NCBI GenBank assembly: GCA_012798535.1
Contig: JAAZMZ010000008.1
Location: 1 to 46,384 of the forward strand
Length of the DNA: 46,384 nt
Origin: Leptolinea sp.
GTDB taxonomy: Bacteria > Chloroflexota > Anaerolineae > Anaerolineales > Anaerolineaceae
Direction of reading: 5' to 3'
Shown here: piece by piece, positions 23,529 to 32,111 of the stretch
Layout of the letters: each line of letters opens with the position of its first letter
Numbering within the stretch: position 1 is the stretch's first letter
Translations under genes and position numbers: made by a program
The notes under the pieces: model-generated
Told to the model about the DNA's origin: nothing
Seen by the model: the letters and a program-made list of their open reading frames with translations, nothing else
Databases searched by the model: none

Positions 23529-26408
23529 TCACTCGACAACAAATGTGAGCGGATTTGAAACCGTTTGATTGCCGGCAGCATCGCTGACTGTCACCGTCAG
23601 TTTGTGAATCCCCCGTGAAGGTTTCTGCCATTCATTGATATAGGGCGCCTGCGTTGTTTCGCCGATCGATTTGCCATCCACCTGCCAGTCAACTTTCGTG
23701 ATAGGGGAAGAATCGCTGATCTCCACTTGCAGAAATACCGGTTTCATACCTGAAACACTGATTCCATCCTGCGGGCTGAGTATCTTCACCAACGGCGGAA
23801 CATCATCCACGGTAACCTGTGAGAGGGCAGTTTCAACGCGGTTTTCGGCATTCACCACCAGCAGGCGAATGGCATATAAACCATTGCGGCCGCCGGTATC
23901 CCATTCACCCAGCAGACCGCTCTCCACCGCCTCGCTTCCGCGGGCAATTTCCACCCATTCCTGCGGATTAAGCCCCTCACCCACCTGCAGCCGGTAATTT
24001 TGAAACCCATCCCCACCGGCCGAACCGCGGATGGATACTTTTCCGTTGACCAGCGAGAACAGCGAGGGCTGGTCGATTTTAGCGTTGGCAGAACCGGTGC
24101 CTGTTTGAATCGTATCGTAGGTGGTGGGTGCTGTGGCTTTTCCGGCCGCACGCGCCCATACCCGGGCATTTTCCGGAACTGATAGAAAAACAGCGTCCTC
24201 AACCAATCCTGGCGGAGTGAATACCGTGGCAATATTGCCCGTTTCCCGATTGATCTGCACCGTGCGGTACAAATCATCCAGGGTGGTCGGTTCACTGCCC
24301 TGCAGAAAAACCTCGCTGACCTGCAGCGGGCAGGTCTTTGTTGGCAGCATCCCGGAGGGATCACATACTACCAGTGTACTTACACCATCCGGTACAGCCC
24401 AATCCGTAGCAGGCTGGTCGGCCAGGCTCTGGCGCATCACGGCATTCCATACCCCGCCGGCCGCCTTTATCCCCAGAGAGGAAGGGAACAATACGGTTCC
24501 GGTGGTTTCTTCCGATATGCCCATCCAGATGACGGCTTCACGCTGTGGAGTATACCCGGCTGCCCAGATTTCCCGCCCGTTCTCCGCGTTACCGTACTTG
24601 GCTCCGGCCGGCCGGCCCAGCTCGAATGGATTGGGATATCCCAGTTCCGCGCGCCGCAGGGATTCGTCTGCCAGCACATTATGCACCAGGTAAGCCAGCG
24701 GAGCGCTGAGAACGGTTTGCCTCCGGATGGGATCTTTACTGAATAGAGATTGGCCGTAACTGTCTTCCACAGCCAGCAGTGTAGAAGGCTGCAACGCTTC
24801 TCCTGATCTGACCGGCAGGCCGTGCAGGTCGCCCAGACTGGCAAAGACGGTCATTCCCTGGGCAATCTCCAACAGGGAAACCGAACCACCACTTTCCAGC
24901 AGGCGACCGGGATCGGTTGAGTTTTCCAGATTGTTGATCCCCAGCGGACGCGCCAGCCGCCAGGTATCCCGCGCGCCGAGTGTCTCGAGCAGGTCTTCCA
25001 ACGGATTAAGGCGGTCGCTGATCAGCGCCGTGCGCAGCCGGATTGGACCACGGTAACGGGCGGCGATTTCTTTCGTCAGCGGGATTGTGTCATCCACCGA
25101 CAGGCGCGGCAGATCCCAGACCAGACTGGCCGGACTGTAGCCGCGCGAAAACACGGCTGCCGCCAGAAACGGGCTGAGTGCCGTTCCGCCCTGCATTCCT
25201 TCATAAATATCCCCGGTTTTCGTCAGGCTGGTTTTGCCGGTCAATGCCAGAATCTCACCCCTTGCAGGATCCATCAGAATACCGGCCGCTTGAAGCGTAT
25301 CCGGGAGGGGTGCTTCAACCGGTGGCAGCGCCGGCAGCAGGCGGGCAGCTGCGCAGGTCAGGTCACCGGTGGCTGCCGGCGATTCCAGACGCTGCAACTG
25401 TGCTCTCAGGGTGCAGTCAAGCTGTTCCTGCTGCACCATGTCCAGTGTGGAACGGATTTGCAGTCCGCCCAGAGCCACACGATCGTCTGAAACCAGCGCG
25501 GAAAGCTGCTGCATGGCCAGGCGGGTGAAAGCCGGCGAGGACGAATTGGCCTGCTCCTGCGGCGGTTGAATGATCAGCTGGTTTTCAAGGGCAGCCTGCC
25601 GTGCTTCAGGAGTATACAGGCCGGCCGTAACCAGATCGTCAAGGGTTTTACGAAGCAGGTCCTCTGATGCCTGTAGCGAATCGTGTGGATTCAAAGCCGG
25701 CGCGGTGGAAAGGCCGGCCAGAAGAGCAACCTCCGCTTCATTTAGATCAGCGGATGATTTGCCAAAATACACACGTGCCGCGCTTTCCGCGCCGGTGATC
25801 TGCGGCCCGAAAGATGCGCTGTTCAGATACCATTCCAGGACTCTGTCCCGTCCATAACGGGAGGTCAACTGCCAGGCCAGCAGGCGCATGCGTAGCCCGC
25901 GAACGGGGGAATTTTCCTCCTGCCAGAGCAGCAAACGGCTGACCAGATTCTCGGCCAACGTACGGGGAGTGGGATCAGACCAGTGCGCCCAGTCTGCTCC
26001 GGAGGATTGCCAGAAATCCGGCTGGTTAAGGGTGATGACCGCTCTGGCCAGTAGCGGGGAGAAATGCACTTCTTGCTGCGGATCGAGCCACACGTAGGCA
26101 CGCAGTGCACCGGGATTATCCAGGGTGAGCAGTTCTATCTGGCCGGTGCGATCATACAGGCGGGATGGCTGCAGGATCAATCCATTGTTCGGATCAAAGA
26201 AGGCATTTACCTCTTCAACAGAGGGCAGTCCGGCCGTGATGTTTACGTAGGCTGCAGCCGCCAAAAGGATACCGGCAGCCAGCAGGATGGATATGAGCAG
26301 AAGGAGTCCAAAGCCGGCCGGTTTGAGCCGGGAGGAAAGCCGGGCTGCCTTATCCGTTTTATGCCGGTTGCGCCAGATGAGCACCCGATTCAGATCGTGA
26401 AGAGACAT
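23529..26408 (-). CDS. Class A penicillin-binding protein-like protein, catalytic motifs lost
   Basis: A 959-aa protein with the architecture of PBP1C: transmembrane helix (about 33-54), GT51 domain (about 80-250), transpeptidase domain (about 370-650) and C-terminal Ig-like domains. The fold context is clear: LYDRTGQ, RVLEWYLNSASFG, AEVALLAGL, DPARGEILALTG and IWAAGYTPQREAVIWMG. The active-site residues are not. The GT51 ED pair is NQ (128-129), the GGSTITQQL block is TPRTLAENL, SxxK is TALS (409-412), SxN is probably RLN (466-468) and KTG is KYG (604-606). The frame is intact over 2.9 kb, so it is not simply decaying; a structural or regulatory pseudoenzyme is likely. A TAAACT box 6 nt before the ATG suggests leaderless expression. 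Confidence 0.85.
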   Translation of the reverse strand: MSLHDLNRVLIWRNRHKTDKAARLSSRLKPAGFGLLLLISILLAAGILLAAAAYVNITAGLPSVEEVNAFFDPNNGLILQPSRLYDRTGQIELLTLDNPGALRAYVWLDPQQEVHFSPLLARAVITLNQPDFWQSSGADWAHWSDPTPRTLAENLVSRLLLWQEENSPVRGLRMRLLAWQLTSRYGRDRVLEWYLNSASFGPQITGAESAARVYFGKSSADLNEAEVALLAGLSTAPALNPHDSLQASEDLLRKTLDDLVTAGLYTPEARQAALENQLIIQPPQEQANSSSPAFTRLAMQQLSALVSDDRVALGGLQIRSTLDMVQQEQLDCTLRAQLQRLESPAATGDLTCAAARLLPALPPVEAPLPDTLQAAGILMDPARGEILALTGKTSLTKTGDIYEGMQGGTALSPFLAAAVFSRGYSPASLVWDLPRLSVDDTIPLTKEIAARYRGPIRLRTALISDRLNPLEDLLETLGARDTWRLARPLGINNLENSTDPGRLLESGGSVSLLEIAQGMTVFASLGDLHGLPVRSGEALQPSTLLAVEDSYGQSLFSKDPIRRQTVLSAPLAYLVHNVLADESLRRAELGYPNPFELGRPAGAKYGNAENGREIWAAGYTPQREAVIWMGISEETTGTVLFPSSLGIKAAGGVWNAVMRQSLADQPATDWAVPDGVSTLVVCDPSGMLPTKTCPLQVSEVFLQGSEPTTLDDLYRTVQINRETGNIATVFTPPGLVEDAVFLSVPENARVWARAAGKATAPTTYDTIQTGTGSANAKIDQPSLFSLVNGKVSIRGSAGGDGFQNYRLQVGEGLNPQEWVEIARGSEAVESGLLGEWDTGGRNGLYAIRLLVVNAENRVETALSQVTVDDVPPLVKILSPQDGISVSGMKPVFLQVEISDSSPITKVDWQVDGKSIGETTQAPYINEWQKPSRGIHKLTVTVSDAAGNQTVSNPLTFVVE

Positions 26409-26414
26409 GCATGT

Positions 26415-26420
26415 AGTTTA
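26415..26420 (-). promoter_or_regulatory. -10 box of a leaderless promoter for the PBP-like gene
   Basis: TAAACT on the minus strand, the same hexamer as in rRNA P1 and P2, ends 6 nt before the ATG at 26408. No ribosome binding site or good -35 is seen. Confidence 0.45.
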
Positions 26421-26439
26421 ACATAAGCAGTCACTGTAG

Positions 26440-26473
26440 GATGGATTGAGGGATGCCTCCCCCGAAATCCATC
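26440..26473 (-). terminator. Hairpin after oxidoreductase operon 1
   Basis: GATGGATT/AATCCATC arms enclose an inner GAGG/CCTC stem. It lies 7 bases beyond the stop of the gamma-subunit gene. No T-run follows, so termination is only probable. Confidence 0.5.
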
Positions 26474-26479
26474 ATTTCC

Positions 26480-27010
26480 TTATATCAATCCGTACCCTGT
26501 ATCAAACGCTTTTAAATTGGTCTCCAGGAGTTCTTTTTTGTTTCCCAGCACCTTCTTGATGATCTTCTTGGTATCTTCGACCTCCAACACGGCACTGACT
26601 TTGATGTACGCACCCAGCATGACAATATTCGCCACCTTGCTCGAACCCAGTGAATCGGCAATACTATTGGCTTGAATGTAATACGCGGTGATATCCTCGC
26701 GATCGAGACTGCTTTCCACCAGCGAACTGTTGATAAAGATCGTTCCGCCTTTTTTTGCCATCCCCTTGAATTTGTTGAACGAAGGTTCGTTCATCGCGAT
26801 CACCGCGTCCGGTTTCGTAGCCACCGGTGAACCAATCTCCTCATCAGAAATAATGACGGTGCAATTGGCCGTCCCGCCGCGCTGCTCCGCCCCATAAGAG
26901 GGATAATAGGTTGCGTTCTTCCCGGCATCACTCGCCGCGTAACCCAGCATCTGCCCCAGTAACATGACACCCTGTCCACCAAATCCTGCAATCAGTAAAG
27001 ATTTTTCCAC
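26480..27010 (-). CDS. 2-oxoacid:ferredoxin oxidoreductase gamma subunit (operon 1)
   Basis: A 176-aa protein with the gamma-subunit signature LLIAGFGGQGVMLLGQML near the N-terminus, then SYGAEQRGGTANCTVIISDEEIGSP. The gamma subunit forms part of the CoA-binding side of KOR/VOR-type enzymes. The start is the GTG at 27010, which has GGAGGTTGGAA before it; a longer version would run into the beta gene. It is the last gene of a delta-alpha-beta-gamma operon. Whether the substrate is 2-oxoglutarate or branched-chain oxoacids cannot be told. Confidence 0.9.
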   Translation of the reverse strand: MEKSLLIAGFGGQGVMLLGQMLGYAASDAGKNATYYPSYGAEQRGGTANCTVIISDEEIGSPVATKPDAVIAMNEPSFNKFKGMAKKGGTIFINSSLVESSLDREDITAYYIQANSIADSLGSSKVANIVMLGAYIKVSAVLEVEDTKKIIKKVLGNKKELLETNLKAFDTGYGLI

Positions 27011-27023
27011 TTCCAACCTCCGA

Positions 27024-27755
27024 TCAAGATTTGAAAACACCCAGAGGAAAAACTTTCAAAACGGTGTCATCGATAAACTCCGCACATTGCACCGGACTCA
27101 TTTTCCAATTGGTCGGGCACATGGTAATGACTTCCACAAAGGAATATCCTTCGCCATTGATCTGCATTTCAATAGACTTTTTTATCGCCTTTCTGGCTTT
27201 CATTGCATTTTTGGCATCATGGACAGCAACCCGCGTTACATAGCGTGGTGCATCCAATGACGCAATTAACTCTGACATTTTAAAAGGCATTCCATCAATT
27301 TCCACATCTCGTCCATTCTGGCAGGTGGTTGCCTTTTGCCCCACCATGGTCGTCGGAGCCATCTGTCCACCGGTCATCCCGTAACTGGTATTGTTGATGA
27401 AGATCACGCTGATGCTCTCACCCCGATTTGCCGCGTACATGGTTTCGGCCATGCCGATCGCCGCCAGATCACCATCTCCCTGATAACAGATAACAACGTT
27501 ATCTGGATTGCAGCGTTTGATGGCCGTCGCGATGGCGCTTGCCCGGCCGTGTGCCGCGCCGATCACATTCAGGTTCATGATGAATAATCCAAGGGTGCCA
27601 CAGCCCACCGGGTGGATGATCATCGTTTTTTCCCGGATTTTCAACTCATCAACGACCTCGGCAATGATATTGTGCACCGTTCCATGTCCGCAGCCCGGGC
27701 AGAATCCCGAGCTTTCCATCGATAAAAAGGAGGGTCGCGCGTAAGAAATGGTCAT
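27024..27755 (-). CDS. 2-oxoacid:ferredoxin oxidoreductase beta subunit (operon 1)
   Basis: A 243-aa thiamine-diphosphate-binding subunit. CPGCGHG (C19, C22) helps ligate the iron-sulfur cluster, GDGD (93-96) and [17 protein letters not shown] form the ThDP/Mg site, and CPTNW is conserved near the C-terminus. With the alpha subunit it oxidatively decarboxylates a 2-oxoacid to acyl-CoA, reducing ferredoxin. GGAGAGCAGTC precedes the ATG. It is 52% or so identical by eye in its core to the operon 2 beta subunit, but has its own sequence character, so this is an old duplication. Confidence 0.93.
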   Translation of the reverse strand: MTISYARPSFLSMESSGFCPGCGHGTVHNIIAEVVDELKIREKTMIIHPVGCGTLGLFIMNLNVIGAAHGRASAIATAIKRCNPDNVVICYQGDGDLAAIGMAETMYAANRGESISVIFINNTSYGMTGGQMAPTTMVGQKATTCQNGRDVEIDGMPFKMSELIASLDAPRYVTRVAVHDAKNAMKARKAIKKSIEMQINGEGYSFVEVITMCPTNWKMSPVQCAEFIDDTVLKVFPLGVFKS

Positions 27756-27765
27756 GACTGCTCTC

Positions 27766-28827
27766 CTATAGATTCTTCTTTACGGCATTTTCGATAATAT
27801 CGGTGTCAAGAATGACGCCGCCGGATGTGCAAATGGAGCTGATCTTTGCCCGGCCTTCCACCTGTAATTTCACGTCCTCAACGAATTGAGGGGGAATACT
27901 CATTTCAAGACAGAAAATGTGTTTGATCTTGCTGTAATTCAACTTCTGGAAGGCATTTTTAGGGAAAGGCACCAGGGTGATCGGGCGGATCAAACCGGCT
28001 TTGATATTTTCAAGACGAAGTTCTTTTATGGCCGACCTGGCGATCCTTCCGCTGGAGCCGTACGCACACAGGACATATTCCGCGTCATCAAGCATGTATT
28101 CATCCCAGAGCTGTTCCTTTTCCTCCCATTCCGCATACATGCGCGCCATTTCAACGTTCCTGGCCTGCTGTCCTTCTACTGTGGGAGAGTAAGTATTCAG
28201 CACTCTCGCGCTGCCGTCATCGTTATAAATGTTATATCGCCAGGCATCTTTGGAAGGAATCGTCGCGAGATCTCTCATCGGTGGAAGCTCGATCGATTCC
28301 ATCATATTGCCGATCATGCCATCCGCCAGAACCATCACCGGTGTGCGGTATTGATCGGCAATATCGAACGCTCGGTATACCAGATCCGCCGCTTCCTGAA
28401 CGCTCTGGGGAGCCAGCACGAAGCATCTGAATCCGCCCGGAGCCGGAGCTTTCGTAGCCGAAAAATAATCCTGCTGCGACGGCATGATCGTTCCGATGGC
28501 GGGCCCTCCCCGGACAACATTTACGATGACCGCGGGGATTCTTCCAGCCGCCAGAAAGGAGATGCCTTCGGATTTTAAAGCCAGTCCCGGACCGGAGGAA
28601 CTTGTCATACTGCGAATACCGGTGGCCGCCACGCCGTAGACCATGTAAATGCTGGCTATCTCGCTCTCCCCCTGAATGAAATTTCCGCCCACCTGGGGCA
28701 GTCGTACTGAGAGAACTTCCGGTACTTCACTTTGCGGTGTGATAGGATACCCTGCGTAGAACCTGCAGCCAGCCCGAACAGCGGCTTCGGCGATTGCCTC
28801 GTTCCCTTTGATAAAATGCTTGCTCAT
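27766..28827 (-). CDS. 2-oxoacid:ferredoxin oxidoreductase alpha subunit (operon 1)
   Basis: A 353-aa alpha subunit. The YPITPQSE motif (about 28-35) of the pyrimidine-binding domain, SSSGPGLALKSEGI, VRGGPAIGTIMPSQQDY and the late LRPITLVPFP are typical of KOR/VOR enzymes. The stop of the ferredoxin gene (TAG) directly abuts its ATG, so the two are translated together. The gene is visibly less GC-rich than its operon 2 counterpart. Confidence 0.93.
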   Translation of the reverse strand: MSKHFIKGNEAIAEAAVRAGCRFYAGYPITPQSEVPEVLSVRLPQVGGNFIQGESEIASIYMVYGVAATGIRSMTSSSGPGLALKSEGISFLAAGRIPAVIVNVVRGGPAIGTIMPSQQDYFSATKAPAPGGFRCFVLAPQSVQEAADLVYRAFDIADQYRTPVMVLADGMIGNMMESIELPPMRDLATIPSKDAWRYNIYNDDGSARVLNTYSPTVEGQQARNVEMARMYAEWEEKEQLWDEYMLDDAEYVLCAYGSSGRIARSAIKELRLENIKAGLIRPITLVPFPKNAFQKLNYSKIKHIFCLEMSIPPQFVEDVKLQVEGRAKISSICTSGGVILDTDIIENAVKKNL

Positions 28828-29055
28828 CTATAAGGCTCCTTCCAGGGCGGCTTCTTTGAATACGGTGATGGCGGCATCAGGGCAAACATACGCGCAGAAA
28901 TTGCACGCGATACACAGACTCGCGTCAGTCTGTTCACAAACGAAATAGCCTTTGCTATTGGCTATCGCCGATATCCTGAGGATCTTCTTGGGGCATTGAG
29001 TCACACACAGACCGCAGCTTTTACACAATTCTTTATTAACAACAATATGTGACAT
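28828..29055 (-). CDS. 4Fe-4S ferredoxin-type delta subunit (operon 1)
   Basis: A 75-aa protein with two 4Fe-4S motifs, CKSCGLCVTQCP and CIACNFCAYVCP. It is the delta subunit that passes electrons from the catalytic subunits to external ferredoxin. AAGGAG precedes the ATG. It is the first gene of the operon; upstream lies a 445-bp non-coding stretch rich in inverted repeats. Confidence 0.93.
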   Translation of the reverse strand: MSHIVVNKELCKSCGLCVTQCPKKILRISAIANSKGYFVCEQTDASLCIACNFCAYVCPDAAITVFKEAALEGAL

Positions 29056-29500
29056 AAAATGATCTCCTTAACCTGTATGGACTGCCGGCTGACGTGGAAA
29101 AGCAAATCTTTTCTTTGCTGAAGATGGGACTTTGTATTTATATCTTCAGCTCTGACCTTTCATTTTTGGTACCCGATCTGTCTTCAGATATTTTGGTATC
29201 TGGAGACTGACCCACTTAAGTAATCAATAACTTGGGGAATACCCCGGATAAGATTTTTCGGAGGTTTTTTGGCGAAGCGATACTCTGTCCATTACCTTCG
29301 ATCTTCACTCCGTACCAAAAATTGTCCATATGGTTAAATGATACTGAATTTTGTTACGCGGATAAGTCATATATCTGTACTAAAAAATGGATTACAAAGC
29401 TCCCGTGGAAAACCCGGGGCAGCATTAATGACTGCGGTGATTTTTCCAATCTCTTCACACCCCCGGCAACCGGATTGAGATATCTATTGTCTCCTGCCGG
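29056..29500 (-). promoter_or_regulatory. Structured leader of oxidoreductase operon 1 and intergenic region
   Basis: No credible gene. Inverted repeats cluster before the operon: GCAAA/TTTGC around 29103-29119, a perfect 9-bp pair GCTGAAGAT/ATCTTCAGC (29117-29125 and 29142-29150), and a 12-base pair at 29180-29191/29196-29207 that is fully paired in plus-strand RNA if G-U is allowed. In minus-strand RNA the CTGAAGA elements of the upstream hairpin and of the 9-bp stem can both pair with the same UCUUCAG, a possible switch. An 11-bp perfect inverted pair, ATTTTTGGTAC/GTACCAAAAAT, lies at 29162-29172 and 29312-29322. The rest, 29323-29500, shows nothing definite. Confidence 0.45.
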
Positions 29501-30130
29501 TCATCCAGCAGGCGTCACCGGGATCACATAGTCGCAGGTGGAGTCGCCGCAGGAATGGGCTTTCACCTGCTTCACATCAAAATCCAACCCTCCGGTCGAC
29601 CAGCTTACCGCCGCTTTCAACAGTCCGGCTGTCAAAAAACAGCGTGGTGTACTGGTTGTTCTCCCCCAGCAAATCGGGCAGTGCTCTACAGAATAGAGGA
29701 ACTGGCCGTCTTCGGTCCGCGGTATGGATATCGTCTTCTTCTGTGTAACCACAGAATGAACCAGGCATAACCCGGCTTCGATTTTTTCTTCCAGCGACTT
29801 GGATTGAAATTCATCACCCGCCATATCCGGAAGATTTGGTATGAGCTTTTTCGATTCTTCAAAAAGAGCACCACCGGCACGCGTGGCCAACAACTGACCG
29901 CCTTTCGCACCGTACAGGTCATCCAGGGTGGCCATGATCATCGAATAATGAGAAAAATCGAATTCGCCCTCCATGTTCGCAGGCGGATAATTTCCGATCA
30001 AATTTGGCAGCCCGGCCATATTTAACATAGTTTTTACACCATTTGTTCCGGCCACATCTTCTATGGAAAGCAGCATTATTCGAATGAAAAGATTGGGATA
30101 ATAAAAACCGCTATCTGGTATGGTTTGCAT
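29501..30130 (-). CDS. V4R domain protein 1
   Basis: A 209-aa protein of the V4R (4-vinyl reductase) class, a small-molecule-binding fold also found as the sensor part of phenol-responsive regulators. Conserved features shared with its paralogue at 35380-36006 are FDFSHYSMIMATLDDLYG, CPICWGRTT, CFL.AGLL.AAV.WSTGG and AHSCGDSTCDYVIPV; the cysteines may bind zinc. No DNA-binding domain is fused. TTCAGGTGAATATCC precedes the ATG. It lies upstream of and on the same strand as oxidoreductase operon 1. The ligand is unknown. Confidence 0.75.
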   Translation of the reverse strand: MQTIPDSGFYYPNLFIRIMLLSIEDVAGTNGVKTMLNMAGLPNLIGNYPPANMEGEFDFSHYSMIMATLDDLYGAKGGQLLATRAGGALFEESKKLIPNLPDMAGDEFQSKSLEEKIEAGLCLVHSVVTQKKTISIPRTEDGQFLYSVEHCPICWGRTTSTPRCFLTAGLLKAAVSWSTGGLDFDVKQVKAHSCGDSTCDYVIPVTPAG

Positions 30131-30467
30131 GGATATTCACCTGAAGAAAAGAGTTCAAATCAGGCTGGTCATACCCATAAGGATCGATGTCGGCAGGATA
30201 TATATTTTCAACCAGGGAGGCATCGCCCTGATAATTTAGGAGGTATAGCCAGTTCCAATCTTAAATGATACCCAAATGAACAAATACCACACCTTTCAAT
30301 TCCTATACGATTTCTCGATCAACGATAAGTATTGCCAGACACAGGTTCAGAATATTCATCGGATGTGAGGAAAAAAGTTACATAAATCCGAGTTTGATTC
30401 GATAATGACTATTGATGGACACTGAGATCCATCATCTTTAGACTGCACCACCATAGGGAGAATATCA
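30131..30467. other. Intergenic region between V4R 1 and the serine hydrolase
   Basis: A 337-base stretch between divergent genes. It holds a small CAGGG/CCCTG hairpin near 30215-30235 and several GGTAT/ATACC elements around 30240-30290. No clear promoter with both boxes was found, and no gene. Confidence 0.4.
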
Positions 30468-30503
30468 ATCACCTGTAAATCCCGTTTTTGCCTATCAGTA
30501 ATA

Positions 30504-32087
30504 TTGCTCATCCCTTCCCTATTTTCCCTGGCCATCTGCCCATTGGAACCGCCCGGGGTGAAAGCGGCCGCTGTGTCGTCTCTTTCCGTGGAACCCACAC
30601 TATCCATCAACACCGGCCAGAAACCTGTGCCAACCCTGCACCTGGAGGAGGAAATTCAGTCATGGCCGACATCGTCCCCCGAAGAACAGGGTATGGATTC
30701 TGCCCGCCTGGCTTCTCTACTGAAGGTTCTACGAAACGACGAGCGTAATATTCACAGCCTGTTGATCGCGCGGCACGGTGTACTGGTACTGGAGGTATAT
30801 TTTCCGCCTTTTCAGCATGAAGCTCTGCACAATCTATATTCCTGCACCAAAAGCGTGACCTCCGCCGCCGTGGGACTGGCTTTGCGAGATAATCTGCTGG
30901 AGACTATCAATACACCAGCCTCCGAATATTTCCCTGATTTATCCCTGGATGACGAGAACAAACGGGCCATCACCCTCCGGCACCTGCTGACCATGTCATC
31001 CGGATTGGAATGGAGTGAGCCGCTGCGCTCCGGACTGAGCGATATCTGGTCTCTCACCGACAACGACTCTCCGGAGGAGTATTTCTTCAGTCGACCGCAG
31101 GCCGCCACGCCGGGGAATGTTTTCAACTACAACACGGGTGGGTCGCACCTGCTGTCCATGATCGTTGGCCGATCCAGCGGTGGTCTGGCCGCAGATTATG
31201 TGGAGCGTGAACTGTTCGCGCCTCTGGGTATTTCGTCTTACGTGTGGCTCAAAGACACTCCGGGCAACACCCTGGGCGGTACCGGTTTGGCGCTCTCTTC
31301 TGTGGATTTACTGCGTTTCGGGCAGCTGTATCTGCAAAATGGCGCCTGGAACGGCCGGCAGATTCTCCCTGAAGAGTGGGTCCGCGAATCTACGCGCGCG
31401 CATATCCGTGTGGACGAAAAGGTGGGTTACGGTTACCAGTGGTGGGTGCGCCCGAACGGTCTGTACAACGCGCTAGGCTGGGGCGGGCAGGAGATCATCA
31501 TCGCGCCCGCGCAGGATATGGTGATCGTCTTCACGGCAGGAATCCGCGACGCCGCCTGGAATACGTATGACGATTTGCTGCAGAAATATATCCTTCCGGC
31601 CGCGCGGCCTTCGTCTGCCCTGCCGCCTGATCCCGCCGGTAGTACCGCGCTGGCAGAGGAGATATACACAATCGCCAATCCGCGGGCTCAAACACCGGGT
31701 GAAATCCCCCTCCTCGCTAGGGAGATCAGCGGGAAAACCTATGTCGATTTGAACGGCACACACGGCTGGTCGACCTTTACTTTCCATTTTGAAAAACCAG
31801 ACGAAGCCAGTTTAGACCTGATGTACGGCCTGAAAAGCGAGGATATCTCCGCCTCTATCGGGTTGAACGGCCTTTATCGTGTGACCGACACACAAAATTA
31901 TGGTCCCCTGGCGTTTAGGGGTTACTGGAAGGATGCGGATACTTTTGTACTCGAACAGCAATTCCTGATGGAAGCCGAACGCATCGTCATGGAAATGACA
32001 TTCAACGGTCGCGAGATAAAACGCACCAGTCATTGGACGGTGGAAGATTACAGTGAAGAGTCCGACGCAGTTTTATTGAATCGTTGA
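30504..32087 (+). CDS. Serine hydrolase, class C beta-lactamase/PBP4* family, start uncertain
   Basis: A protein of 527 aa from the TTG at 30504. The SxxK motif is SCTK (113-116), the Tyr motif lies in FNYNTGG and the third motif is LGWGGQ; a C-terminal extension of about 150 residues looks like a beta domain. Such proteins are secreted D-Ala peptidases, esterases or related hydrolases. The N-terminus is odd: the hydrophobic signal segment begins 12 codons before the TTG, and the best ribosome binding site, GGGAG (30456-30460), points to an ATC at 30468 with no ATG, GTG or TTG in frame. The gene either starts at ATC or has lost its ATG by point mutation. Confidence 0.82.
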   Translation: MLIPSLFSLAICPLEPPGVKAAAVSSLSVEPTLSINTGQKPVPTLHLEEEIQSWPTSSPEEQGMDSARLASLLKVLRNDERNIHSLLIARHGVLVLEVYFPPFQHEALHNLYSCTKSVTSAAVGLALRDNLLETINTPASEYFPDLSLDDENKRAITLRHLLTMSSGLEWSEPLRSGLSDIWSLTDNDSPEEYFFSRPQAATPGNVFNYNTGGSHLLSMIVGRSSGGLAADYVERELFAPLGISSYVWLKDTPGNTLGGTGLALSSVDLLRFGQLYLQNGAWNGRQILPEEWVRESTRAHIRVDEKVGYGYQWWVRPNGLYNALGWGGQEIIIAPAQDMVIVFTAGIRDAAWNTYDDLLQKYILPAARPSSALPPDPAGSTALAEEIYTIANPRAQTPGEIPLLAREISGKTYVDLNGTHGWSTFTFHFEKPDEASLDLMYGLKSEDISASIGLNGLYRVTDTQNYGPLAFRGYWKDADTFVLEQQFLMEAERIVMEMTFNGREIKRTSHWTVEDYSEESDAVLLNR

Positions 32088-32111
32088 TTTGGTAAATTAA
32101 AGAATCATTTC

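Noticed and set aside
29232..29531. A 99-codon plus-strand frame between oxidoreductase operon 1 and V4R 1
   Set aside because: It starts at a TTG without a ribosome binding site, runs into the V4R gene and shows no recognisable domain.
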